A DNA stretch of 64,000 nucleotides from Spirochaetales bacterium Spiro_09 (GTDB taxonomy: Bacteria > Spirochaetota > Spirochaetia > Treponematales > Treponemataceae). Under the pieces are notes generated by a model. It worked only from the letters and a program-made list of their open reading frames with translations. It did not search any database and had not been told where the DNA came from. Position numbers and translations under genes: made by a program. Below, one piece after another: positions 1 through 8,530 of the stretch; positions within the stretch are counted from its first letter, which is position 1, and the number at the start of each line of letters is the position of its first letter. The stretch covers positions 79,481-143,480 of the forward strand of contig LVBK01000020.1 in assembly GCA_001604385.1 (NCBI GenBank), written 5' to 3'.

Positions 1-52
1 GTGCAGTCTGAGGTCCGACAGCTCTTCGCGATAATCATTTTGTGTGCTCACA
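1..52 (-). CDS. possible start of a further gene, truncated by window edge
   Basis: A GTG at 52-50 overlaps the TGA stop (50-48) of the sialidase-fold gene and opens a frame running off the window edge. It would encode about 17 residues beginning MSTQNDYREELSDLRLH. The charged, protein-like composition and the 4-bp overlap, which is the coupling style used elsewhere in this window, favour a real coupled gene. No Shine-Dalgarno sequence is visible. An ATG at 38-36 opens a second frame that looks less protein-like. Too little is present to suggest a function. Confidence 0.35.
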
Positions 53-1055
53 TACTGGAGTGTAGTGTATTGGCGGACGTTTCGCAAAGCGCTTTCAGGA
101 GGCCCGGCGGATATACGGCAAGATATATCCGGGACCGGCCCTCATGGGAAGAATAGTATGAAACATGGAGCGTCTTCCGGTGCACTGCCATGCCGGGGTA
201 GCCGCAGTCACCGCCCGAGGGAAGTTCATGGATAACCGAGAGGGAGTCCCCTTTCATCAGACAAAGGGCAACCAGGGGTTTCCGCTTTTTCCAGATACGG
301 GTCGCCGCAAGGAGCGTGCCGTCTTCCAGCACGATGAAATTGGGTCCGCCGATGCGTTGTCCGGAGGAAGCCCAGGTCCACCTGGTGTACGGCGGTTCGC
401 TTGTCCCGATTCTGGCTGCGCCCCGGCCCGCCTCACGACGGACAAGCGCTATGGCGGTTGAACCCCTGAAGCGGATCACCGCTTCGTTGGGCAAACCGGG
501 AACGCGCAATTCGCACAGGTCATGCCATTCGCGGCCGTCCGCGCTTTTCATCAGGTGAACGGTCCATCTTCTTTTTTCGGGAAGGCGGTAACTGATCCCG
601 TACACTGCCTTTCCGTCCGTTTCAGGCCGCCACAACCAGTCTCCCTCGCTTCCCGCCTGCCAGCCCTCACTCCATTTCTGTCCGTCCTCCGATTCCCGAA
701 ACAGGGTATGGCGGCCAACGGGCACGCCCTTTACCAGGCGCGTCGCGCCGGTTACCAGAAGAATTTTTTTGGGCGAGAGGACAAGGAATTTCGGGTCGCG
801 CAGATCAACCGACCGTTGCGAAATCAGGGCAACGCTCGTCCACTGGCGGCCATCCATGGAGCTGATTACCCGTATTTTACCCGGACAGAGGGCATGGGCC
901 TTTGCTTCCCGAAACGTGCAAAACCACCGGTTTTTGAAGCGTACCAGATCGGTAAAGGCGCAGTGGGGTGCGCCGTCCCAGATCATCTGCAGTGTATAGT
1001 TAGCAGCGACGGGACTTTCGGCGACCATACCGTCAATGCCTGCCATATTCGGCAT
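48..1055 (-). CDS. sialidase-fold (Asp-box/BNR repeat) protein
   Basis: A 335-residue protein with three Asp-box motifs of the form SxDGxxW (SSMDGRQW, SEDGQKW, SADGREW), the hallmark turns of six-bladed sialidase/neuraminidase propellers. An early FREA segment and a later LVRREA segment could supply the arginines that such enzymes use on carboxylated sugars. There is no signal peptide, so the protein should be cytoplasmic and may act on imported glycosides or merely share the fold. The ATG at 1055 is chosen because AGGAAG lies 8 nt upstream; it sits inside the end of the preceding GGDEF gene (23-bp overlap), so the two are co-transcribed. Catalytic identity (sialidase, another exo-glycosidase or a non-enzymatic propeller) cannot be settled by eye. 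Confidence 0.75.
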   Translation of the reverse strand: MPNMAGIDGMVAESPVAANYTLQMIWDGAPHCAFTDLVRFKNRWFCTFREAKAHALCPGKIRVISSMDGRQWTSVALISQRSVDLRDPKFLVLSPKKILLVTGATRLVKGVPVGRHTLFRESEDGQKWSEGWQAGSEGDWLWRPETDGKAVYGISYRLPEKRRWTVHLMKSADGREWHDLCELRVPGLPNEAVIRFRGSTAIALVRREAGRGAARIGTSEPPYTRWTWASSGQRIGGPNFIVLEDGTLLAATRIWKKRKPLVALCLMKGDSLSVIHELPSGGDCGYPGMAVHRKTLHVSYYSSHEGRSRIYLAVYPPGLLKALCETSANTLHSSM

Positions 1056-3180
1056 TGTGCCGGCTTCCTTTTTTCAATTGTTTTTCGCGGTACAGATCGG
1101 TATCCGCTTCTTCCATCATTTGTTCCAGACTCATGGTGCAATCGACACCGGAATAAAAATGGCCGATGCTTATAGCCAGCGTCCATTCCCTGCCGAGCTC
1201 GCGGTTTTTTTCGTCAAAGGCCTTGTCTATACGTGCCTTGATTGCCGGATAATTCGGCGGTTCGGCCTTGAGCACGAGGGCAGTGTATTCATCTCCGCCC
1301 AGGCGGGCCACGAGGTCAGAGTCCCGCAAGGTTTTCTTGAGTACCTGTCCGGCAGACAGGATGGCAAGGTCTCCGTCAGCGTGACCCCATTTGTCATTGA
1401 TTATTTTCAGACCGTCAAGATCGGCGTACAGTACATAAAAGGGGGTTTGCTGACGACGCAGATATTTTACCTGCTGTTCCGCCATGGCAAGAAAACCCCG
1501 TCGATTATAGAGATGGGTCAGTTCATCCTCGATGGACATGCGCTCAACCAGTGAAATTGCCTCTTTCAGCTTGTTCTCGGTTCGTTGTCTGATTGTGTTC
1601 TCGCTTTTGAGCCGTCTGTTCAGGCGCTGGATTTTCGCGATTGCCAGAATGTCCTTTGTAATGGCGATGCTGCTGATCCTGATCTGATCAAAGGCAGATA
1701 CTTCCGGGATGCGCTCGTCGATAAGCACGAAGCCATATGAGCGTTCGTCATCCAGTATCATGTTTGCTACAAGGGAGCCGGTGCCGCGGGGCGGAAACCA
1801 GGAGCCGCTTCCTGCCCTGTTGTGCGGATATGCGATATTGAATGAAAAAATGGCAGCAGCTCCGTTGTCTGTTTTGCCAAAGGAGCGGAATCGTAACAGG
1901 GCTGCCTTATTCGCACCGCATACTTCGGCAATCTCGCTGCAGGTGGCAAGATGCTTTTCAATGCGAAGATCCTGTGCCAGTTCACCGTGAAGCCGTTCGA
2001 GCAGTATCCGCAGACTTTGTGTGTGCAGTATCGTTCTCCAATAGTCTGTATAGGTGCGGTGCCCGTATTCTTCCAGAAGATAGGCATAGAGCTCTACGGG
2101 CAGGGCTTCTCCGGTTCGGGTCAGGGTATGTTCGGATACCATGTGCAAGACCTGTTCAAGCTCGTGGCGCGACTTTTGATCCTTCATTATAGTGGTGACC
2201 ATGGAAGCCCACCTGCGGAGCACTTCGGTTTTATCCGTCGTCAACACATCCTTTACCTCGCTGTAGAGCGCTGTAGCACCGTCAATCCGTTCGGGCATCC
2301 GCCGGGTAAAATCGACACAGCCGCAGGAATTGCGGATGCGTATCTGGGGCTGCCAGGGCGGGCTGACGGGGGCTTCATGGCCTTCAACAATGGAGGCAAG
2401 GTGTTTTGCGGCATGGTAGCCCAGGGTGTCAAAGGACTGGCTTGCGGTTGTAAACTGGTGTGAAACCGTGCGCGAAATCTGGTGGTCGTCATAGCCGGTT
2501 ACCGCGATATCGAAGGGGACACTGATTCCCCGATCCGCGAGGGCATTGTAGACTCCGGCCGCCATCATGTCATTCGAACAGACAATTACCTGCGGGCGAA
2601 TCTTTCGTTTTTCAATGAACGTTACAGCCGCCTCATATCCGGAGGGAGCGTTGAAGTTACCCTCGAATTCCCTGCTCTCGTCCCGTTTGATTCCTGCCTC
2701 GTCAAGGGCCGCAAGGTAAATTTCCTTGCGAAGCCAGGCTTCCCGGTTGCTCATGGGCCCGGACACGAAGGCAAAGTCGCGATACCCGTGATCATCAAGC
2801 AAGTGCTTCATGATAGTTCGCATGCCGCTGATGTTGTCGAAGGTAAAGGATGGTTCTCCGGCTACCGAGGGCCCTATCGACACAATCGGAAGCGATGATA
2901 ATCTGTTGATGATCGCCAGTAATTCTTCATTCTGCCCGTTGTGGGCAAGGGTTGCGGAAACCAGGATAAGCCCGTCAAACTCAGCGGGCGATATCATTTC
3001 GAAGAACAGTTTTTTCAAACTGTCTTCCGGATTTTTCGGGTTAAGATTTCCGACCCCGAAAAATACCGCTTCCATGCCCTTTTCGTCGAGCAGACGGTTG
3101 ATGCCTGTTCGCACATCAAGCAAAAAATTGGAAAAGGCATAATCCATACAAACGGCGAAACGTTTTGGGCTGGCAGACAT
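1033..3180 (-). CDS. ligand-sensing diguanylate cyclase (LacI-type binding domain + GGDEF)
   Basis: A 715-residue regulator. Residues about 5-290 form a periplasmic-binding-protein-like domain of the LacI/GalR sort (FDGLILVSA, FAFVSGP, VIVCSNDMMAAGV, VTGYDD), but no helix-turn-helix precedes it. A roughly 250-residue linker follows, then a C-terminal GGDEF domain with LYNRRGF and the active-site loop RLGGDEY (about 625-630). An RxxD inhibitory site (RDSD) stands five residues before GGDEY, so product feedback is likely. No signal peptide or membrane segment is present, so the ligand, probably a sugar, is sensed in the cytoplasm and converted to cyclic di-GMP output. Start: ATG at 3180 with GGAGG 4 nt upstream. 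The sialidase-fold gene overlaps its 3' end, which points to a glycan-related signal. Confidence 0.88.
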   Translation of the reverse strand: MSASPKRFAVCMDYAFSNFLLDVRTGINRLLDEKGMEAVFFGVGNLNPKNPEDSLKKLFFEMISPAEFDGLILVSATLAHNGQNEELLAIINRLSSLPIVSIGPSVAGEPSFTFDNISGMRTIMKHLLDDHGYRDFAFVSGPMSNREAWLRKEIYLAALDEAGIKRDESREFEGNFNAPSGYEAAVTFIEKRKIRPQVIVCSNDMMAAGVYNALADRGISVPFDIAVTGYDDHQISRTVSHQFTTASQSFDTLGYHAAKHLASIVEGHEAPVSPPWQPQIRIRNSCGCVDFTRRMPERIDGATALYSEVKDVLTTDKTEVLRRWASMVTTIMKDQKSRHELEQVLHMVSEHTLTRTGEALPVELYAYLLEEYGHRTYTDYWRTILHTQSLRILLERLHGELAQDLRIEKHLATCSEIAEVCGANKAALLRFRSFGKTDNGAAAIFSFNIAYPHNRAGSGSWFPPRGTGSLVANMILDDERSYGFVLIDERIPEVSAFDQIRISSIAITKDILAIAKIQRLNRRLKSENTIRQRTENKLKEAISLVERMSIEDELTHLYNRRGFLAMAEQQVKYLRRQQTPFYVLYADLDGLKIINDKWGHADGDLAILSAGQVLKKTLRDSDLVARLGGDEYTALVLKAEPPNYPAIKARIDKAFDEKNRELGREWTLAISIGHFYSGVDCTMSLEQMMEEADTDLYREKQLKKGSRHNAEYGRH

Positions 3181-3317
3181 GAAGCCTCCGATGAATGGTA
3201 ACTTTACTAATTGGACAAGTCCGGGCGCTCGTTCCCTTTAACTGTAATAGGTGTATCGGCATTTCACAAGTACAACATGAATATGCCTCCCGGTTCGGGA
3301 TTACCCGACAGCGCAAT

Positions 3318-3346
3318 TTGACAAACGACCGTGGATGAATGATCCT
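3318..3346 (+). promoter_or_regulatory. putative leaderless promoter of the pseudokinase gene
   Basis: A perfect -35 TTGACA (3318-3323) is separated by 17 bp from a poor -10 GATCCT (3341-3346), whose end is exactly 6 nt from the ATG at 3353. The 172-bp divergent gap (3181-3352) otherwise shows nothing recognisable. Confidence 0.4.
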
Positions 3347-3352
3347 TGAGTA

Positions 3353-6300
3353 ATGATCGATCTTGCGGGATATCGCGTTACCGAGCTGGTGCATACCGGC
3401 TCGGTGTCGACGGTTTACAGGGGTTTTCGTCTTGATGACGGTAAACCGGTTGTCATAAAAAAGTATGAGGGCGCGGAGGTGGAACGGGAGTATTCCGTCG
3501 TTCGCTCGCTCTCCGGCCCCGGTATTCCGAATCTGGTGTCCTTTGACCGCACCGACAACCGGTCTTTTCTCGTGTACGAGGATACCGGCGGTCTTGCCCT
3601 TGATACCGCCCGTTCCGCAGCGCAATTCGGTCCTGACAATCGTTGTGAAATTTCACTGTCACTTGTTGATATTATATTTTCAATTCATGAACAGGGATAT
3701 CTGTATACCGCGTTCCATCCTTCCCGAATCATCTATTGTCCCGATACGGGCGTCATACATCTTGCCGGCCTCGGACACGCCGTATTGGCCGAAAGCATGA
3801 AGGTTCCCCTGACGGAACGTCCTTCCGGGCGTATCGAGTGCATTTCTCCCGAGCAAACAGGCCGGATCCAGAAGATCCCCGATATGCGAAGCGATCTGTA
3901 TTCGCTGGGCTGTTGCCTTTACTGGCTGTGGACCGGACACTATCCGTTTACGGGTGACACGCTCGAGATATTGTACAGTCACATTGCGCGCGTACCGCTT
4001 GCCCCCGCACTTGTGGAAGGAATTCCCGGCGAGCTTTCTGCCATCATCATGAAGCTGCTTTCGAAGCGCAGCGAGGATCGGTATCAGACTGCTGCGGGGT
4101 TGCGTTCAGATTTACAGTATGCGCTCAGTACCAATCGGGGGGCTGTTTCCCCGGAGGTCTTCGTTGCGGGAGCCCAGGACAAGAATCCGTATTTGCTTCA
4201 GTCCTCCCATATATACGGCAGAAAGGACGAATTCGAGCGAATGACCAGGATCCTGTGCGCAAAGCGCAACACACCGGTGTGCGTACTGGTTTCCGGGGCC
4301 TCGGGAATCGGCAAAACAAGTCTTATCCAGGAGGCCGTTCGCCTCTGTGTGGAAGAGGGTGCGGTGCTGGTTACGGGTACTTTTTCCCTTCTGGAGAGAA
4401 ATATCCCCTTCAGTATATTGTCTGCCGTTTTGAGCGACGTATACCGGGCTGTACTGCAAAAAGACGGAGAGAGTGAGCCGTTCAGAACCGAGCTTCTTGC
4501 TGCCCTTGATACAAATGCGGGTATTTTAACGCATCTGGTTCCGGACCTGGTTGCATTACTGGGGGAACACGAAGAGCCGCCCACACTTTTTCCGACTGAG
4601 GCATGGAAACGCCTCGTTCGGGTAGTCGGGGATTTTGTCCGTCTGTGTGCGGATCGCCTGCCGCTGGTAGTGTTTTTTCTGGATGACGTGCAATGGGCCG
4701 ATATGTCTTCGATGGATTTGCTTGGTCAGCTGATTTTTTCGAAGGCATCGCCAAATATCCGCTTGATTCTTTCGTACCGTGACTGCGATATTATGTCGGG
4801 ACACCCTGTCTCTCTTTTTCTGGAAGATATTCACAAAGGGGGCGGCTTTGGACCGGATATTCAGGAATTTGAAATTGGTCCGCTTCCGGAAACGGACGTG
4901 AATCTTCTGGTGGCCGGCACTCTGCAGGTATCAAGCGAAATGGCGACAAGTCTTTCCCATTATATTTATACGAAGACCAAGGGTAATCCGTTTTTCAGTT
5001 TGCGGCTGTTACAATCCCTGTCGGAGAGAGGCTTGCTGACAAATGGCGGAAATCCGGGCGACTGGTCCTGGAAAATGGCAGAAATCGAGCGCGCTCCGGT
5101 GTCGGACGATGTGGTTGACTTTCTGGTCGATGAGATGGCTGCCCTGCCTGAGGCTGTTCAGAGTGTATTGAGCAAGGCCGCCTGTATTGGCCAGCGTTTT
5201 GACTTTCATGCCCTTTCGCACTTTTGCGAACGCAGCGATGGCCTTCCCGGTATTGTCTGGTTGTTGCTCGAGCGGGGGTATATTCTTCCGCTGACTTCCG
5301 CATACCGGCGGCTTGATTCGGCAAAGACTGCCTATGCCGGAAGCGGCGTGGAAATGCTTTTCCGGTTTGCCCATGATCGCATTCATACCGCGGCCTATTC
5401 GCTGATGTCATCGCAAACCCGGGAACAAACGCACCGGCTGATCGGAATGAAGCTGCTTGCTTCCCGCGTTCGGTCAACACCCGGACAGATGCAAATATTC
5501 GAGCTGACAAATCAGTTGAATCTTGCGGGCCAAACCATCTCGCTTTTTGATGATCGTCTGGAATTGATGCGTCTGAACACCGAGGCGGCCCGAAAAGCCG
5601 CTGAAAATACGGCCTATGATGTGGCGTTGACCTACGTGGATCGCGCAATATCCCTTTTATCACCACAGGAGTGGGAAGATTATCCGTCGGATCTGTATTG
5701 TCTGCGAACCCTTCGTGTTGAATGTCTTTTTCACCGTCACGGGACGGAAGATGCGCTGAACGAGTGCTCTTTGCTGGTCACTCTGGCCGGCTCAAAGCTT
5801 GAGCAGGCTGACGTGTTCGCCCTTCGGGCAAAGATACTTGACCATGGAGGAGAACGCCGCGAGTTTATCATGGATGAACTGCGGAAAGCCCTTGCGCTCT
5901 TCGATGTATCGTTTCCCTATGAGCCTGAGCGTCTTTCGGAGCTTGCCGCAGCGTCCCTGGTGCGTATGCGCGATCGTTTTCTGGAAATGGGTGAGTCGGC
6001 AACGAATATCATCACCTCCTTGCCGCTCATGAACAATCCGGAGAATGAGCGGGTCATGCGGCTTTTATATCAGGCCCTTCCGGTCGCTTTCCAGTATAAT
6101 CAGGATCTCTATCTTTCAATACAGGCCCGGATGTTTTCCATTACCCTTGATTACGGAATCTGCGATGTTTCGTGCAAAAACCTGGTTGAGTGCGGCATGT
6201 CGCTGGGCAGTATTTTCGGTATGTATCGGGAAGGTCATGCGTGCGGAAAAATCGCCTTCGATCTGATTGATCGCTACCGGTATCGCGAACAGAAGTCCGC

Positions 6301-8518
6301 CTGCTGTTTTATATTCGCAACCTTCATTTCGCACTGGAGCGCCCCGTTTTCTGAAAGCCTTGAGTATTTTGATTTATCCATAAAGAGCGGACTTGAACTG
6401 GGGGACATTCAGCATGCCGCCTATGCCGCGACGCATCGCTTTAACCGTCTGGTATATACTTCCCTGCCGCTGAGCGAGGCCTCCCGTACACTGGAAGAAT
6501 TGAAGGTCTTTCTTGAGTCGGTTCAGGGAAACTTGCTGTTGGTGTATGCCGAATATCTTCGCTATTTTATTGATCGCCTGACCGGCAGGGCGGATATTTC
6601 CCGTGAGTCCGATCTGGCCGCTGTCGCTGCCTCGGACGACAATGTGTTTTATCGCTGCATATTCGGACAGTTGAATGTGTTTTATTCGGTCGTCATGGGA
6701 GACCTTGAGGCCGCTGCCCAGTGGGTCGCGTATACCGAACCATTTTTGAATTCCGGTATCGGTATGTTTCCTCTGGCGGATCATGTGTTGTTCCGCTTGC
6801 TGACCGTACTCCGACAGGAGCGCGCGAAGAAAACAGAGCTTACTGAAGGTGAGCGAAAAATAGTCGAGACCTCGCTGGCTCAACTTGAGCTGTGGGCTGA
6901 AAACTCGAGCGAGAATTTTTACCCGGTCTATTGGTTTGCGCTCGCGGAATATCGTGCTAGCGAGGGAAGGGCCCCTTCCGAGGTTCTGGAGGCATACCGC
7001 AAGGCGCTTGAGGGAATCCGTCCGGGCAGCTTTGAGTACATTCGGGCGATGGTGCTGGAAGGCGAGGGCTTGTACCGGAGTATGACAGGTGACGTCGCAG
7101 GTTTTCACTCATCCATACGATCTTCCTGTGCCGCGTTTCGCCTGTGGGGAGCTACCGAGAAGGTGTCCCTCATGGAACGCCAGTATCCTTTCGTGCAGGA
7201 TCGTCCGCTCATCCGGCTGTCACAGGGTGAGGTCTCCGAGGGCGGACCGATACTTTTTGAGCGGACCCTTTCCGCGGTACAGGTGCTTGCACGCGACTTG
7301 AAGCGGGATTCTGTCATTGCTGCCGCCTTGCGACTGGTGTGCGAGTTATTGGACATGGACCGGGGTGTTTTTCTTGCACCGATACCGGGCACCGCCCAAT
7401 TTTCTGCGGTTGCCGGGTGCGAGCGGAATATGGAAGGATATGTCGTGGTACATGAGGGTGACACGCACGAAAGGTCGCGGATAGCGTGCAATCGTGATGT
7501 CGTCCGTCAGGTGCACAATTCGGGCGACCTCGTGTTGCTTCATTGCGCGTCTGAAGTACGATCCCGTTTTTCCCCGGTGACGGAGGGTCTCCCGGAAGCC
7601 TTGGTATGCGCTTCAGTGAAAAGCCAGAATCTGCAGTTCGGTGTGTTATATCTTGATTCGCTCCGGACCCGTGAGGGTTTTGATTCCGCGCTCAGGGCGT
7701 CTCTTGTGTGTATTCTTGAGCAGCTGGGTGTCTCTCTGGAACACGCGCACCGGTTTGACGATCTTGAGGGAAGACTCTGTTTGCGCAATGAGCAGGTAGC
7801 ATCACTTCAACGCGAAAACAGCGAACTGTCGCTGGTTGATCCGATCACCGGATTATACAACCGCAGATACCTTGATGAGGTCGTCAAGGAAACCTGTGAA
7901 AAACATATGCAGGCGTATTCTTCCGTTCAGTGGTCCCGGGAAAAACGGCGGGGTTTTTTGGGCCGCTACGTCACGGGCGTCGTGCTGGTCCGTCTGGACT
8001 CCTGGTCGCGGGTTCATGCCGTGTATGGGCAAACCGCTTCCAGCCAGTTGATGTCCCGGTTCACGGACCAGTTGCGCGCACTCGTCAGAAAAAACGATGT
8101 CCTGATCAAATGGGGATCTGACGATATTCTCGTATTGCTGACAAACGCGACCCGCCGGTTTATTCCCCGTTTTGTCGACAAAGTCCTGTCTGCCTGCGCC
8201 AACGGGGAAGTGGATCTGGGTGATAACCGGAAGTTCCGTCTTGACTGCAGCGTGGGCTCCTGTTCCTTCCCTTTGTACGCCGGACAATCGGACCGCTTTT
8301 CATTGGACTCGGCAATTACCCTTTGCTGTGTCGTACGCAATTCCATAAGCCGCCGCACCGGAAGCCAGGCCGCCTGCGCTACCGGCAGGCGTTTCCGCGA
8401 TGACGGTATCTCCCTTGAGAGCTGGCTTGACCGACTTGAGGCCGACAGCGACTTTGACGACCGGTTTATTACCGTCGATTATCGTGGATCCTCCCGTGCC
8501 GTTTCCGGAAATGCCTGA
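3353..8518 (+). CDS. multidomain regulator: pseudokinase + AAA ATPase + GAF + degenerate GGDEF
   Basis: A 1721-residue cytoplasmic protein with the architecture of the large multi-sensor kinase/ATPase family. Residues 1-260 are a protein-kinase fold with the ATP lysine (VVIKK, 36/37) and a recognisable ISPEQTGR activation segment. The catalytic loop reads YTAFHPSRI where HRDxKPxN is expected, and DFG reads GLG, so phosphotransfer is very unlikely. An AAA/STAND ATPase follows: Walker A GASGIGKT at 315-322 and Walker B VVFFLDD near 440. Then comes a long helical, TPR-like region, a GAF domain near 1330-1480 and a C-terminal GGDEF fold starting SLVDPITGLYNRR. Its signature loop is WGSDD rather than GGDEF, so cyclase activity is doubtful. 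Relatives usually end in a histidine kinase. There is no Shine-Dalgarno; TTGACA (3318-3323) and a weak GATCCT (3341-3346) place the transcript start at the ATG. Confidence 0.85.
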   Translation: MIDLAGYRVTELVHTGSVSTVYRGFRLDDGKPVVIKKYEGAEVEREYSVVRSLSGPGIPNLVSFDRTDNRSFLVYEDTGGLALDTARSAAQFGPDNRCEISLSLVDIIFSIHEQGYLYTAFHPSRIIYCPDTGVIHLAGLGHAVLAESMKVPLTERPSGRIECISPEQTGRIQKIPDMRSDLYSLGCCLYWLWTGHYPFTGDTLEILYSHIARVPLAPALVEGIPGELSAIIMKLLSKRSEDRYQTAAGLRSDLQYALSTNRGAVSPEVFVAGAQDKNPYLLQSSHIYGRKDEFERMTRILCAKRNTPVCVLVSGASGIGKTSLIQEAVRLCVEEGAVLVTGTFSLLERNIPFSILSAVLSDVYRAVLQKDGESEPFRTELLAALDTNAGILTHLVPDLVALLGEHEEPPTLFPTEAWKRLVRVVGDFVRLCADRLPLVVFFLDDVQWADMSSMDLLGQLIFSKASPNIRLILSYRDCDIMSGHPVSLFLEDIHKGGGFGPDIQEFEIGPLPETDVNLLVAGTLQVSSEMATSLSHYIYTKTKGNPFFSLRLLQSLSERGLLTNGGNPGDWSWKMAEIERAPVSDDVVDFLVDEMAALPEAVQSVLSKAACIGQRFDFHALSHFCERSDGLPGIVWLLLERGYILPLTSAYRRLDSAKTAYAGSGVEMLFRFAHDRIHTAAYSLMSSQTREQTHRLIGMKLLASRVRSTPGQMQIFELTNQLNLAGQTISLFDDRLELMRLNTEAARKAAENTAYDVALTYVDRAISLLSPQEWEDYPSDLYCLRTLRVECLFHRHGTEDALNECSLLVTLAGSKLEQADVFALRAKILDHGGERREFIMDELRKALALFDVSFPYEPERLSELAAASLVRMRDRFLEMGESATNIITSLPLMNNPENERVMRLLYQALPVAFQYNQDLYLSIQARMFSITLDYGICDVSCKNLVECGMSLGSIFGMYREGHACGKIAFDLIDRYRYREQKSACCFIFATFISHWSAPFSESLEYFDLSIKSGLELGDIQHAAYAATHRFNRLVYTSLPLSEASRTLEELKVFLESVQGNLLLVYAEYLRYFIDRLTGRADISRESDLAAVAASDDNVFYRCIFGQLNVFYSVVMGDLEAAAQWVAYTEPFLNSGIGMFPLADHVLFRLLTVLRQERAKKTELTEGERKIVETSLAQLELWAENSSENFYPVYWFALAEYRASEGRAPSEVLEAYRKALEGIRPGSFEYIRAMVLEGEGLYRSMTGDVAGFHSSIRSSCAAFRLWGATEKVSLMERQYPFVQDRPLIRLSQGEVSEGGPILFERTLSAVQVLARDLKRDSVIAAALRLVCELLDMDRGVFLAPIPGTAQFSAVAGCERNMEGYVVVHEGDTHERSRIACNRDVVRQVHNSGDLVLLHCASEVRSRFSPVTEGLPEALVCASVKSQNLQFGVLYLDSLRTREGFDSALRASLVCILEQLGVSLEHAHRFDDLEGRLCLRNEQVASLQRENSELSLVDPITGLYNRRYLDEVVKETCEKHMQAYSSVQWSREKRRGFLGRYVTGVVLVRLDSWSRVHAVYGQTASSQLMSRFTDQLRALVRKNDVLIKWGSDDILVLLTNATRRFIPRFVDKVLSACANGEVDLGDNRKFRLDCSVGSCSFPLYAGQSDRFSLDSAITLCCVVRNSISRRTGSQAACATGRRFRDDGISLESWLDRLEADSDFDDRFITVDYRGSSRAVSGNA

Positions 8519-8530
8519 GGGAAGATAATC

